From: Streptomyces lydicus
GTDB taxonomy: Bacteria > Actinomycetota > Actinomycetes > Streptomycetales > Streptomycetaceae
Direction: 5' to 3'
Length of the DNA: 64,000 nucleotides
Assembly: GCF_001729485.1 (NCBI RefSeq)
Contig: NZ_CP017157.1
Location: 7,440,001 to 7,504,000 of the forward strand
The notes beneath the pieces are model-generated. The model worked only from the letters and a program-made list of their open reading frames with translations, was not told the DNA's origin and did not search any database. Positions 1 to 8,544 of this stretch are shown here, in pieces (the stretch's first letter is position 1; each line of letters starts with the position of its first letter). The position numbers and the translations under genes are program-made.

Positions 1-289
1 GCTCACCGTCACCCACGATCCGGCGCCCGACGACCCCGACGGCGAGGTGCTGTGTGACGCCGACCTCGCGGTGCTCGCCGGCTCGCCGGACACCTACGCG
101 GCGTACGCGGCGGCGGTCCGCGCCGAGTACGCCTTCGTGCCGGAACCCGACTTCGTCGTCGGGCGCTCCGCCGTGCTGCGGCAACTCCTGTCCCTGCCGC
201 GCCTCTTCAGGACCCCGCTGGGCTACGACCGCTGGGAGCACCTGGCCCGCCGGAACCTCTCCACGGAGCTGGAGCTGCTGGGCGGCTGA
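1..289 (+). CDS. HD-domain metal-dependent phosphohydrolase, C-terminal part (truncated by window edge)
   Basis: The reading frame is open from position 2 to the TGA at 287-289, so only the last 95 or so residues are present. The visible part (DADLAVLAGSPDTYAAYAAA, then a tail ending NLSTELELLGG) resembles the C-terminal half of the small predicted HD-superfamily phosphohydrolases common in actinobacteria. In that family an aspartate after the HD motif (here in CDADLAVL) completes the metal site. The catalytic HD pair lies outside the window, so the assignment rests on the tail alone. The ATG at 47 is internal and is not a credible start. Confidence 0.6.
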   Translation, partial: LTVTHDPAPDDPDGEVLCDADLAVLAGSPDTYAAYAAAVRAEYAFVPEPDFVVGRSAVLRQLLSLPRLFRTPLGYDRWEHLARRNLSTELELLGG

Positions 290-401
290 GTACGGCGGGG
301 GGTGCCCGGTCCGCCGCTCCCTCGGTACGCATGGCCGAGATCACGTCCCTGACCGGCCCGCGGCGGGAATGTAAGGCGTCCTACCGTGGTTAGTAGCTGA
401 C

Positions 402-1661
402 ATGCCAGCTGCGTCTCCCGCCACCCGCGCCCGCCTGCCCGTAGCCGTTTACGTCCTCGGCCTGTCCGTCTTCGCGCTCGGCACGTCCGAGTTCATGCTC
501 TCCGGCATCCTCCAGCCGCTCGCCCGTGACCTGGACGTCTCCATTCCGCGGGCCGGTCTGCTGGTGTCGGCGTTCGCGATCGGCATGGTGGTCGGCGCGC
601 CCGTGCTGGCCGCGGCGACGCTCCGGCTCCCCCGGCGTACGACGCTGATCGCGCTGCTGGCGGTCTTCGGGCTCGGCCAGGTGGCGGGCGCGCTGGCCCC
701 GTCCTACGGCGTCCTGTTCGCCTCCCGGGTCGTGAGCGCGCTGGCCTGCGCCGGATTCTGGGCGGTCGGCGCGGCGGTCGCGGTGTCGCTGGTGCCGGTG
801 ACCGCGCGGGCCCGGGCGATGGCCGTGATGGTCGGCGGTCTGAGCATCGCCAACATCGCGGGCGTCCCCGCCGGTGCCCTGCTCGGTCAGCACGCCGGCT
901 GGCGGGCCGCCTTCTGGGCGGTGGCCGGGCTGGCCGCGATCGGCCTGATCGGCGTGGCCGCGCTGGTGCCCGGCACGGCCGTGCCCACCGGCGACGACCG
1001 CCCGCAGCTGCGTCGTGAGCTGGCCATCTACAAGGACAAGCAGGTCTGGCTGGCGCTGACCGCCACCGCCATGAACGGCGCCGCGGTCTTCGCCCTCTTC
1101 TCCTACCTCTCGCCGCTGCTGACCGACACCGCCGGTCTCGCCGAGAGCTGGGTGCCGACGGTCCTCGCGCTCTTCGGTGTCGGCGCGCTGATCGGTACGT
1201 TCATCGGCGGCCGGATCGCCGACGCGCATCTGTTCGGCACGCTCTTCGGTGGCATCTCCGCCTCCACCGCCGTGCTGGCCGTCCTGGCGCTGACCGCGCA
1301 CAGCCCCGTCGCGGCCGTCGCGCTGTCCCTGATGCTGGGGGTGACGGCCTTCACCACGGCGCCGGCCCTCAACGCCCGGATGTTCAACGTGGCGAACGCC
1401 GCGCCGACGCTGGCCGGCGCGACCACCACCGCCGCCTTCAACATCGGCAACACCCTCGGCCCCTGGCTCGGCGGCCTGGCCATCGGCGCCGGCTGGGGCT
1501 ACCCGTCCGTGGCCTGGACCGGTGCGGCGCTGGCCGCGGTGGCCGTGCTCACCACCGCGTTCGCCTTCCGGCTGCACCGCGCGACCAACCGCTCCCGGCT
1601 CGTCGCGGCGTCGCCGAAGGCCGCGGCCGCGCCGGCTCCGGAGACCGCCGAACAGCACTGA
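402..1661 (+). CDS. MFS drug efflux transporter, Cmx/CmrA chloramphenicol-efflux type
   Basis: The 419-residue product is a 12-helix major facilitator expected to export drugs by proton antiport across the cytoplasmic membrane. Hydrophobic segments run throughout. The N-terminal half carries the family pattern GTSEFMLSGILQPLARDL in helix 1 and SALACAGFWAVGAAVAVSL around helix 4. This pattern is typical of Cmx/CmrA chloramphenicol efflux proteins and the related sugar-efflux group. The C-terminal tail (about 35 residues, Ala/Pro-rich) is cytoplasmic and low complexity. No regulator gene is adjacent, and the gene stands alone before a bidirectional terminator. Family assignment is firm; chloramphenicol as substrate is inferred. 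Confidence 0.85.
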   Translation: MPAASPATRARLPVAVYVLGLSVFALGTSEFMLSGILQPLARDLDVSIPRAGLLVSAFAIGMVVGAPVLAAATLRLPRRTTLIALLAVFGLGQVAGALAPSYGVLFASRVVSALACAGFWAVGAAVAVSLVPVTARARAMAVMVGGLSIANIAGVPAGALLGQHAGWRAAFWAVAGLAAIGLIGVAALVPGTAVPTGDDRPQLRRELAIYKDKQVWLALTATAMNGAAVFALFSYLSPLLTDTAGLAESWVPTVLALFGVGALIGTFIGGRIADAHLFGTLFGGISASTAVLAVLALTAHSPVAAVALSLMLGVTAFTTAPALNARMFNVANAAPTLAGATTTAAFNIGNTLGPWLGGLAIGAGWGYPSVAWTGAALAAVAVLTTAFAFRLHRATNRSRLVAASPKAAAAPAPETAEQH

Positions 1662-1669
1662 GCGGCACC

Positions 1670-1713
1670 GGGCGGGTGCGGGTGGGGGCCTGTGTCCTCG
1701 CCCGCACCCGCCC
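1670..1713. terminator. Bidirectional hairpin terminator between convergent genes
   Basis: A perfect 13-bp inverted repeat (arms 1670-1682 and 1701-1713, beginning GGGCGGGTGCGGG) with an 18-nt loop lies between the MFS gene and the convergent PPOX gene. It probably serves both. There is no T-run, as is usual in Streptomyces. Confidence 0.6.
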
Positions 1714-1779
1714 GCGCCTGTCCCGCCGCACCCCGCACACCGTCGCGCCTCGCACGCACCGCCGTGCCTCGTCCCGCCC

Positions 1780-2337
1780 TCACGCCTGGTCGTCGAACGT
1801 CCACCGCGTCTGGCTGTGGACCGACTCGCCCCGCCCGAAGCCGAAGGCCCGGCGGGGCTCGACGCGGAAGACGACGGCGGGCCCGCCCTGCCCGTGGAAC
1901 GCGCTGTCGCGGACGTCGAACTGCCAGTCGCTGCCGTATTTGTCGACGTACAGCTCGGCCAGCCGGCGCAGCGTCGGCTCGTCCTCGACCCGCTCGGCGT
2001 CGCCCTCGACGACCACGTCGAGACTCGCGTGCAGGTCGTTGCCGCCGGCCGTCGAGGTGGTCAGCGCGCAACGCGGGTTGGCCGCGAGGTTCTTGGCCTT
2101 GCGCTCGCCGGGGCCGGTGCAGAAGTGGAGGGCGTCCTGCGCCCAGACGGCGAGCAGCGGAGTGACGTGCGGGCGGCCGTCGGGCCGGACGGTGCTGAGC
2201 CAGAAGATCTCCGCCTCGGTCATGCCGCCGACGGCCGCGGACCAGGCGATCGCCGTGGCGTCCGCGGTGCTGTAGGCGGGGTCGAGTTCGGTGACCGGTG
2301 CTCTGTCCGGCGTACCGGCCGGTGTCCTGGCTGACAT
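1780..2337 (-). CDS. Pyridoxamine 5'-phosphate oxidase-fold (PPOX) flavin/F420-binding protein
   Basis: The 185-residue protein has the split-barrel flavin-binding fold. Visible family features are the strand pattern EIFWLSTVRPDGRPHVTPLL (residues about 40-60) and GPGERKAKNLAANPRCALTT in the middle. These match the actinobacterial PPOX family that binds FMN or F420, rather than PdxH itself. The start at 2337 is preferred over 2355 because an AAAGGGGA Shine-Dalgarno sequence sits 5 nt before the ATG at 2337. The substrate is unknown. It is convergent with the MFS gene. Confidence 0.8.
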   Translation of the reverse strand: MSARTPAGTPDRAPVTELDPAYSTADATAIAWSAAVGGMTEAEIFWLSTVRPDGRPHVTPLLAVWAQDALHFCTGPGERKAKNLAANPRCALTTSTAGGNDLHASLDVVVEGDAERVEDEPTLRRLAELYVDKYGSDWQFDVRDSAFHGQGGPAVVFRVEPRRAFGFGRGESVHSQTRWTFDDQA

Positions 2338-2533
2338 GGCTGTCCCCTTTCTCACGCCGCGGCCTTCTCGCGCCGCGGTCGGCGGGTGGTGCAGCGGTTC
2401 GGCGCGCGGCGCAGCGGTCCGGCGCGCGGTCAGCCCTATCGTGCGGGGGTCCGCCGACCGGCCACCGCTGCGACGCGCCGCGGCAGGCCGCCACCGGAGC
2501 CGGCCGCGCCGAGCCCCTGCCGGGGGAGGTGTC

Positions 2534-2809
2534 TCAGCGCCGCGGCGCCGGGCGGTGCTTGGGGCGGCGCAGACCGGCGTCCGTCAGCCGTCGCAGCAGT
2601 TCCTTGCTGCCGACCTCCACCGCCCCCGCCCGCACCGCGTCGGCGTACCGCTCCGCCGGCAGGTCGTAGTGATCGCGTTCGAACGCCCGCCGGGGGACGC
2701 CGATGCGCGCCGCGAAGGCGTGCAGCTCGTCGAAGGACTCGTCGCTCACCAGATGCGACCACATCCGGCCGTGGCCCGGCCAGATCGGCCGGTCGATGTA
2801 GATCGCCAC
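2534..2809 (-). CDS. DUF4031 domain protein
   Basis: This 91-residue protein opens with IYIDRPIWPGHGRMWSHL and continues with DLPAERYADAVRAGAVEV and a KELLRRL helix, the pattern of the DUF4031 family widespread in actinobacteria. It matches that family along nearly its whole length. The conserved Asp, Trp and His residues in the first 20 positions suggest a small catalytic or binding domain, but no biochemical role is established. The C-terminus is a basic tail (RRPKHRPAPRR). It may be co-transcribed with the upstream gene ending at 2911. Confidence 0.75.
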   Translation of the reverse strand: MAIYIDRPIWPGHGRMWSHLVSDESFDELHAFAARIGVPRRAFERDHYDLPAERYADAVRAGAVEVGSKELLRRLTDAGLRRPKHRPAPRR

Positions 2810-2910
2810 CTCAGCGCCCCGACCGGATCGCCACGCCGGCCCGCCACGGCCCGGCCACCCCGGCCCCGCGCGCGCCGGATATCCGCGCCCCGGCCGTCGC
2901 CCGGGCCATC

Positions 2911-3282
2911 TCAGCCCTCCGCCGGAGCGCGGAGCCGGCCGACCGGGGCCACCGCGACCGCCGTCTTCGGGCAGACCCAGTGCGGATCGGGCCCCAACTC
3001 CGGGGCGACATCGAGGGCGTGCGGGTCACCCGTCTCGGTGCACACCGGGCACAGGGGCCAGCGGCCGTAACGCTCCAGGAGGGCGTCCTGGACGTCCTGG
3101 GCTATCAGACCCGCGACGAATTCCGCGCCTTCAGGCCATTGCTCCACCCACCAACGGCGGTGGGCGACCGCGTCCTCCACGAGCGAGACGATGTCGGCGT
3201 CGGCCACCTCGTCCGCCACCAGGTCGGCGAGCACCAGTGCCCGCGCGGCATGCAATGCCTGTTCCAGCTCCATGCCCCCCAT
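2911..3282 (-). CDS. Conserved hypothetical protein, 123 residues
   Basis: The function is not recognised. The first 70 residues are mostly helical and acidic (ARALVLADLVADEVADADIVSLVEDAV). The C-terminal half carries CPVCTETGDPH followed about 20 residues later by a single Cys in HWVCPKT, suggesting a degenerate zinc ribbon. The start at 3282 is supported by GGGAG 5 nt upstream. The gene reads on toward the DUF4031 gene, and the pair diverges from the RpiR regulator gene at 3403. Confidence 0.6.
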   Translation of the reverse strand: MGGMELEQALHAARALVLADLVADEVADADIVSLVEDAVAHRRWWVEQWPEGAEFVAGLIAQDVQDALLERYGRWPLCPVCTETGDPHALDVAPELGPDPHWVCPKTAVAVAPVGRLRAPAEG

Positions 3283-3402
3283 TGTCTCCCGACCGCACCC
3301 GGGCGCCCGGCGTTGTCCACAGCCCGAGGCGGTCCGGCGGTTTGTCCACAGCCCCCAGCGAGGGGTATTGACGCGGGAGAGCGATGAAATTACTTTTCAA
3401 GC

Positions 3403-4335
3403 GTGAGTAGCAGCGTGAAGGAAACTTTCAAGGGCGTGGCCGCCGAGACCCGGCCGGCCCCGGCACCACCCGCCCCCGCGGCGCTGGCCGCCAAGGTCCG
3501 TACGCTCGCGCCGACGATGACCCGCTCCATGCAGCGGGTCGCCGAGACCGTCGCGAGCGACCCGGCCGGCTGCGCCGCGCTCACCGTCACCGGCCTCGCG
3601 GAGCGTACGGGCACCAGCGAAGCGACCGTCGTGAGGACTTCCCGGCTGCTGGGCTACCCGGGCTACCGCGACCTGCGTCTCGCGCTCGCCGCGCTCGCCG
3701 CCCAGCAGGCCGCCGGCGGCGCACCCGCCGTCACCGCCGACATAGCGGTCGACGACTCCCTGGTCGATGTCGTCGCGAAGCTCGCGCAGGAGGAGCAGCA
3801 GTGCCTGGCCGACACGGCGGCCGGCCTGGACGTCAGCCAGCTCGAAGCGGCGGTCGCCGCCCTGTCCTCCGCCCGCCGCATCGACGTCTACGGCATCGGC
3901 GCCTCCAGCCTCGTCGGCCAGGACCTCGTCCAGAAGCTGCTGCGCATCGGCCTGATCGCGCACGCCCACGCGGACCCGCACCTCGCCGTGACCAATGCCG
4001 TGCAGATGCGCACCGGCGACGTGGCGATCGCCATCACCCACTCCGGCCGCACCACCGACGTCATAGAGCCCCTGCGGGTGGCCTTCGACCACGGCGCCAC
4101 GACCATCGCCATCACGGGCCGCCCCGACGGCGAGATCGCCGCCTACGCCGACCACATCCTGACCACGTCCACGGCCCGCGAGAGCGAGCTGCGCCCCGCC
4201 GCGATGTCGTCCCGGACCAGTCAGCTCCTGGTCGTCGACTGCCTCTTCATAGGCGTCGCCCAGCGCACCTACGAGACCGCCGCCCCGGCGCTCTCCGCTT
4301 CCTACGAGGCCCTGGCCCACCGCCACCAGCCCTGA
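3403..4335 (+). CDS. MurR/RpiR-family transcriptional regulator (HTH + SIS)
   Basis: The 310-residue protein has an N-terminal RpiR-type helix-turn-helix (residues about 30-105; AERTGTSEATVVRTSRLLGY is the recognition region) and a C-terminal sugar-isomerase SIS domain (about 130-270; YGIGASSLVGQDLVQKL and ITHSGRTTDVIEPL). SIS domains of this family bind phosphosugars. The gene lies 55 bp upstream of murQ and reads in the same direction toward a PTS permease. By analogy with MurR it probably senses MurNAc-6-phosphate and controls this cluster. The start is GTG, and I see no strong Shine-Dalgarno sequence. The ligand is inferred from context. Confidence 0.85.
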   Translation: MSSSVKETFKGVAAETRPAPAPPAPAALAAKVRTLAPTMTRSMQRVAETVASDPAGCAALTVTGLAERTGTSEATVVRTSRLLGYPGYRDLRLALAALAAQQAAGGAPAVTADIAVDDSLVDVVAKLAQEEQQCLADTAAGLDVSQLEAAVAALSSARRIDVYGIGASSLVGQDLVQKLLRIGLIAHAHADPHLAVTNAVQMRTGDVAIAITHSGRTTDVIEPLRVAFDHGATTIAITGRPDGEIAAYADHILTTSTARESELRPAAMSSRTSQLLVVDCLFIGVAQRTYETAAPALSASYEALAHRHQP

Positions 4336-4390
4336 GGTGGCCCGGCGCGGCCCGCCCTCGCGCCCGACTTCCGGAAAGAGCCGCCGAGCA

Positions 4391-5329
4391 ATGACCTCCA
4401 CCGCCGACCACGCCGACCTGCGCGCCCAGCTGGACGCCCTCACCACCGAGGCGTTCCGCCCCGACCTCGCCGAGATCGACCGCCGCTCCACGCTCGACAT
4501 CGCCCGCACGATGAACGGGGAGGACGCCGCCGTCCCCGCCGCCGTCGCCGCACGGCTCCCGGAGATCGCCGCCGCGATCGACGCCACCGCCGAGCGGATG
4601 GCCCGCGGCGGCCGGCTGGTCTACGCCGGCGCCGGAACGGCGGGCCGCCTCGGCGTCCTGGACGCCAGCGAGTGCCCGCCGACCTTCAACACCGACCCCT
4701 CCCAGGTCGTCGGCCTGATCGCGGGCGGCCCGTCCGCGCTGGTCAAAGCCGTCGAGGGCGCCGAGGACAGCAGGGAATTCGCGGCCGAGGACCTCTCCGC
4801 GATCGGCCTGACCGAGCGCGACACCGTCGTCGGGATCTCCGCCTCCGGCCGCACCCCGTACGCCATCGGCGCGGTCGAGCACGCCCGCGCCCGCGGCGCA
4901 CTGACCATCGGCCTGTCCTGCAACGCCGGTTCGGCCCTGGCCGCGGCCGCCGAGCACGGCATCGAGGTCGTCGTCGGCCCGGAGCTGCTGACGGGTTCGA
5001 CCCGCCTCAAGGCGGGCACCGCCCAGAAGCTGGTGCTCAACATGCTCTCGACGATCACCATGATCCGGCTGGGCAAGACCTACGGGAATCTGATGGTCGA
5101 CGTGCGCGCCTCCAACGAGAAGCTGCGGGCCCGTTCCCGCCGCATCGTCGCACTCGCCACCGGCGCCGGCGAACCGGAGATCGAGGCGGCGCTCAGCCGG
5201 ACGGACGGCGAGGTGAAGCACGCCATCCTCACCCTTCTCGGCGACGTCGACGGGCCGACCGCCGCCCGCCTCCTCGACGCCGCCGGCGGTCACCTCCGGG
5301 CCGCCCTGGCAGCCGCCAGAAACCTCTGA
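4391..5329 (+). CDS. murQ: N-acetylmuramic acid 6-phosphate etherase
   Basis: MurQ cleaves the lactyl ether of MurNAc-6-phosphate to give GlcNAc-6-phosphate and D-lactate, a cytoplasmic step of peptidoglycan recycling. The 312-residue protein is full length. It shows the family signatures DIARTMNGEDAAVPAAVA, YAGAGTAGRLGVLDASECPP (SIS sugar-binding loop), EGAEDS and GISASGRTPY, with the catalytic Glu region GAEDSREFAAEDL. The ATG at 4391 is preferred to the upstream in-frame ATG at 4337 because the homologous region begins here and GGAAAGAG lies about 11 nt before it. The product GlcNAc-6P is the substrate of NagA, encoded at 22317. Confidence 0.95.
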   Translation: MTSTADHADLRAQLDALTTEAFRPDLAEIDRRSTLDIARTMNGEDAAVPAAVAARLPEIAAAIDATAERMARGGRLVYAGAGTAGRLGVLDASECPPTFNTDPSQVVGLIAGGPSALVKAVEGAEDSREFAAEDLSAIGLTERDTVVGISASGRTPYAIGAVEHARARGALTIGLSCNAGSALAAAAEHGIEVVVGPELLTGSTRLKAGTAQKLVLNMLSTITMIRLGKTYGNLMVDVRASNEKLRARSRRIVALATGAGEPEIEAALSRTDGEVKHAILTLLGDVDGPTAARLLDAAGGHLRAALAAARNL

Positions 5330-5408
5330 CCGCCCAAGCGCCGGCCCGCCGAGGGCCCGGCCCCGGCCGGCCCGCTCACCTGGTTCGCCACCACAGCAAG
5401 GCACCCAC

Positions 5409-6950
5409 ATGTCCGAAGACCCGAACCGCGCCACCGCCGCCGCGATCCTCCCGCTCGTCGGCGGCGCCGGGAACGTCACCTCCGTCGCCCACTGCATGAC
5501 CCGGCTCCGCCTCGGCATCCGGGACCGCTCACTGGTCCACGACGAGGCGCTCAAAGCCCTGCCGGCCGTCCTGGGCGTAGTCGAGGACGACACGTACCAG
5601 ATCGTGCTGGGCCCCGGGACCGTCGCCCGGGTCACCCCCGAGCTCGAACGCCTGGTGGAGCAGGCCCGCAGCCACCCCGAGCCCGCTCCGCAACCGGCCC
5701 CCGCCACGCCCGCCGCCGCACCCGGCGCCGCCACCACCGCCGAGCAGCTGGCCGACCGGGGCGCCGCCCTCAAGGCCCGCCAGAAGGCCAGGAACGCCAC
5801 CCCCGGCAAGCTCTTCCTGCGACGGATCGCCAACATCTTCGTCCCGCTGATCCCGGCACTGATCGGCTGCGGCATCATCGCCGGCCTCAACGGCCTGCTC
5901 ACCAACCTCGGCCGGCTGCCCGCCGTCGTCCCCGCGCTCGCCGCCCTCGCCTCCGGCTTCATGTCGCTGATCGCGGTCTTCGTCGGCCACAACACCGCCA
6001 AGGAGTTCGGCGGCACCCCCGTCCTGGGCGGCGCGGTCGCCGCGGTCATCGTCTTCCCCGGCGTCACCCACATCACCGCCTTCGGCCGGCACCTCTCCCC
6101 CGGGCAGGGCGGCGTGCTCGGCGCGCTGGCCGCCGCGCTGCTCGCCGTCCAGGTGGAGAAGAAGTGCCGGGCGGTCGTCCCCGCGGCCCTGGACGTCCTG
6201 GTCACCCCGACCGTCACGGTCCTGGTCACCGGCCTGGTCACGGTCTTCGGGCTGATGTACGTCGCCGGCGAGGTCTCCACCGCCCTCGGCACCCTCGCCA
6301 CCTGGCTGCTGGCGCACGGCGGCGCGGTCGCCGGCTTCCTCCTCGGCGGCCTCTTCCTCCCCCTGGTCATGCTCGGCCTGCACCAGGCGCTGATCCCGAT
6401 CCACGCCACCCTCATCCAGCAGCAGGGCTACACCGTCCTGCTGCCGATCCTGGCCATGGCCGGCGCCGGCCAGGTCGGCGCCGCCCTCGCCCTCTACCTC
6501 CGGCTCCCCCGCAACCGCTCCCTCCGGACGACCATCAGGTCCGCGCTCCCGGCCGGCCTGCTCGGCGTCGGCGAGCCCCTGATCTACGGCGTCTCGCTCC
6601 CGCTGGGCCGCCCCTTCCTCACCGCCTGCCTCGGCGGCGCCTGCGGCGGCGGCTTCATCGGCCTGTTCAACCAACTCGGCGACACGGTCGGCTCCACCGC
6701 CATCGGCCCCTCGGGCTGGGCCCTGTTCCCCCTGGTCAAGGGAGGCCAGGGCCTCGCCACGACGGTCGTCGTCTACGCCCTGGGCCTCGCCGTCGGCTAT
6801 GTCACCGGCTTCCTGGCCACGTTCCTCTTCGGCCTGGGCACACAGCAACGGGCCGAACTCAACACGGCCCCGGACTCCGAAGCCGGGGCGGGCCCGCGCT
6901 CCGCGGCACGGCCCGCCACCGCGCCCCCGGTCCCGCTCACCCCGCCATGA
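5409..6950 (+). CDS. PTS transporter subunit EIIBC, probably MurNAc-specific (MurP-like)
   Basis: This 513-residue permease imports and phosphorylates a sugar through the phosphotransferase system. The N-terminal EIIB domain (1-85) contains the phosphorylation-site cysteine in SVAHCMTRLRLGI (about residue 30). A Pro/Ala linker (90-115) leads to a polytopic EIIC domain (about 135-490) with the GVGEPLIYGVSLPLGRPF loop typical of glucose/MurNAc-type EIIC. No EIIA domain is present, so a separate EIIA must supply phosphate. Position directly after murQ makes MurNAc the most likely substrate. Its 3' end overlaps the convergent FG-GAP gene by 14 bp. Confidence 0.85.
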   Translation: MSEDPNRATAAAILPLVGGAGNVTSVAHCMTRLRLGIRDRSLVHDEALKALPAVLGVVEDDTYQIVLGPGTVARVTPELERLVEQARSHPEPAPQPAPATPAAAPGAATTAEQLADRGAALKARQKARNATPGKLFLRRIANIFVPLIPALIGCGIIAGLNGLLTNLGRLPAVVPALAALASGFMSLIAVFVGHNTAKEFGGTPVLGGAVAAVIVFPGVTHITAFGRHLSPGQGGVLGALAAALLAVQVEKKCRAVVPAALDVLVTPTVTVLVTGLVTVFGLMYVAGEVSTALGTLATWLLAHGGAVAGFLLGGLFLPLVMLGLHQALIPIHATLIQQQGYTVLLPILAMAGAGQVGAALALYLRLPRNRSLRTTIRSALPAGLLGVGEPLIYGVSLPLGRPFLTACLGGACGGGFIGLFNQLGDTVGSTAIGPSGWALFPLVKGGQGLATTVVVYALGLAVGYVTGFLATFLFGLGTQQRAELNTAPDSEAGAGPRSAARPATAPPVPLTPP

Positions 6951-8400
6951 TGCTGCCGAACTGCGGCGCGCCCGCGGTCGAGAGGCCCACCGCCGACGGC
7001 GCGAGGAACCGCGAGCCCGCCGTGGTCAGACGGGTGCCGTCGGAGGGAAGGGTGATGACCGCGCCGTCGCCGCCGTTCTCGTACGTCGCCCCCACGGTCA
7101 GATCCGCCTTCTTGTCGCCGTTGAGGTCGGAGAGGAAGACCTCACCGCCGAAGAGGTCGTCCTTCTCGTTGGCTCCCGGGACGCCCGGCGAGTTCTGGTG
7201 GAAGTACTGCACGTTGTGGACGGTGTCCACGCCCGCCCGGGAGCCGCGCAGCACGGTCACCGCACCGGTCCGGCTCGCCCCGTCGACGGTCTCGGTGGCG
7301 GCCCCGATGGCCAGGTCCTGCACACCGTCTCCGTTGATGTCGCCGACGCTCACCTCGTAGCCGAACTTGTCACCCGTCTCGGAGCTGCCGGGGATCGCGC
7401 CGGACTCCTGGGTGATGGTCTCGATCCGGTCCACGCGCGGACCGGACGCCGAGCCGTGGATGACGTTGACCTTGCCGCCCTTGGTGCTGCCGGGCACCTT
7501 GTCGTCGAAGTGCACACCGGTGACGAGGTCGCCGAAGCCGTCGCCGGTGACATCGCCGATGGCCGTGATGATCCCCGCGGGCAGCCGCTGGGCGCGCGCC
7601 CCGGACAGCCCCGCCGCGGTGCCCGGCAGGTAGTAGTTGACGTTGAAGTACGGGCTCCGGTTGTCGTAGGCGCTGACGACGAGGTCGCTGTAGCCCTGGT
7701 CGGTGACCTCACCGGCGGTCAGGTTGAGGATGCCGTTGGTGGCCTCCCCGAGGATCGGCAGTGCGATCGCCGTGTGCGCGCCGGGCGCGCCGGACCTGCT
7801 GATGCCGCCCTTGAAGACGTGCAGCTTCGGCGAGGAGGTGCCGACGGCGAGGTCGGCCGTGCCGTCCCGGTCGAAGTCGCCGGCGGCCAGGGCCGCGCCG
7901 AACCGGTCGTGCTGGGAGGGGGCCGGATCGGCGAGGGTGGCGCTGCCGGTGCCGGAGAGGCCGCCCGCGGCGCCCCAGAGGATCTGTACGGTGCCGCCGT
8001 CCGCGTCGCCCGCGACGTCTTCGTACGGCGCCGACACGGCGAGGTCGGCGAACCCGTCGGAGTTGAAGTCACCGGCGGCCAGGCTCGCGCCGAAGAGGTC
8101 GCCGGCCTCGGCCGCCCCCAGCACGCCCGGGGAGTTCTGGCTCAGGGTGACGGCCCGGGACGCGTCGATGCCGTGGGCCGAGCCGTAGAGCACGGTGAGC
8201 GCACCGGCGCGCTGCTTGCCGTCGACGGTCGCGGCCGGCGCGGCGACGGCCAGGTCGCGGTAGCCGTCGCCGTTGAAGTCCCCCTGGCGGCCGTTGGCGG
8301 CGGGCGCGGCCGAGGCGGTGCCGGTGGCCGCGGTCAGCAGTCCGGCCGCGAGCGTGGTGGCGGCTGCGGTGACCAGGGTCGTACGGAGATGCTTGGGCAT
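6937..8400 (-). CDS. Secreted FG-GAP repeat (integrin-like beta-propeller) protein
   Basis: The product, 487 residues from the ATG at 8400, has an N-terminal signal peptide (MPKHLRTTLVTAAATTLAAG then TASAA). Seven FG-GAP repeats follow, each with a calcium-loop core such as GDFNGDGYRDLAVAAP, GDFNSDGFADLAVSAP, GDVTGDGFGDLVTG and GDINGDGVQDLAIGAA. Seven repeats predict a complete seven-bladed beta-propeller binding several Ca ions on the outside of the cell. The in-frame start at 8445 is rejected because it would put 15 residues before the signal peptide. The partner or ligand is unknown. Confidence 0.85.
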   Translation of the reverse strand: MPKHLRTTLVTAAATTLAAGLLTAATGTASAAPAANGRQGDFNGDGYRDLAVAAPAATVDGKQRAGALTVLYGSAHGIDASRAVTLSQNSPGVLGAAEAGDLFGASLAAGDFNSDGFADLAVSAPYEDVAGDADGGTVQILWGAAGGLSGTGSATLADPAPSQHDRFGAALAAGDFDRDGTADLAVGTSSPKLHVFKGGISRSGAPGAHTAIALPILGEATNGILNLTAGEVTDQGYSDLVVSAYDNRSPYFNVNYYLPGTAAGLSGARAQRLPAGIITAIGDVTGDGFGDLVTGVHFDDKVPGSTKGGKVNVIHGSASGPRVDRIETITQESGAIPGSSETGDKFGYEVSVGDINGDGVQDLAIGAATETVDGASRTGAVTVLRGSRAGVDTVHNVQYFHQNSPGVPGANEKDDLFGGEVFLSDLNGDKKADLTVGATYENGGDGAVITLPSDGTRLTTAGSRFLAPSAVGLSTAGAPQFGSIMAG

Positions 8401-8544
8401 GCGGGGCTCGTTCTCCCTGTGCGCAGAAGGCAGTTGACGTTGCACGGTTGGTGCACAGGAGACCCGCGGAAGCCGACGATGGTTGTAGCGAAGACGTGAA
8501 GGAGATGCGGAGGAAGGGCGAAATCAGGAAGAGGGGAAAGGGCG

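Noticed and set aside
390..1658. Long minus-strand frame opposite the MFS gene
   Set aside because: It is a GC-rich shadow frame of Arg/Gly/Glu composition; the plus-strand gene has clear membrane helices.
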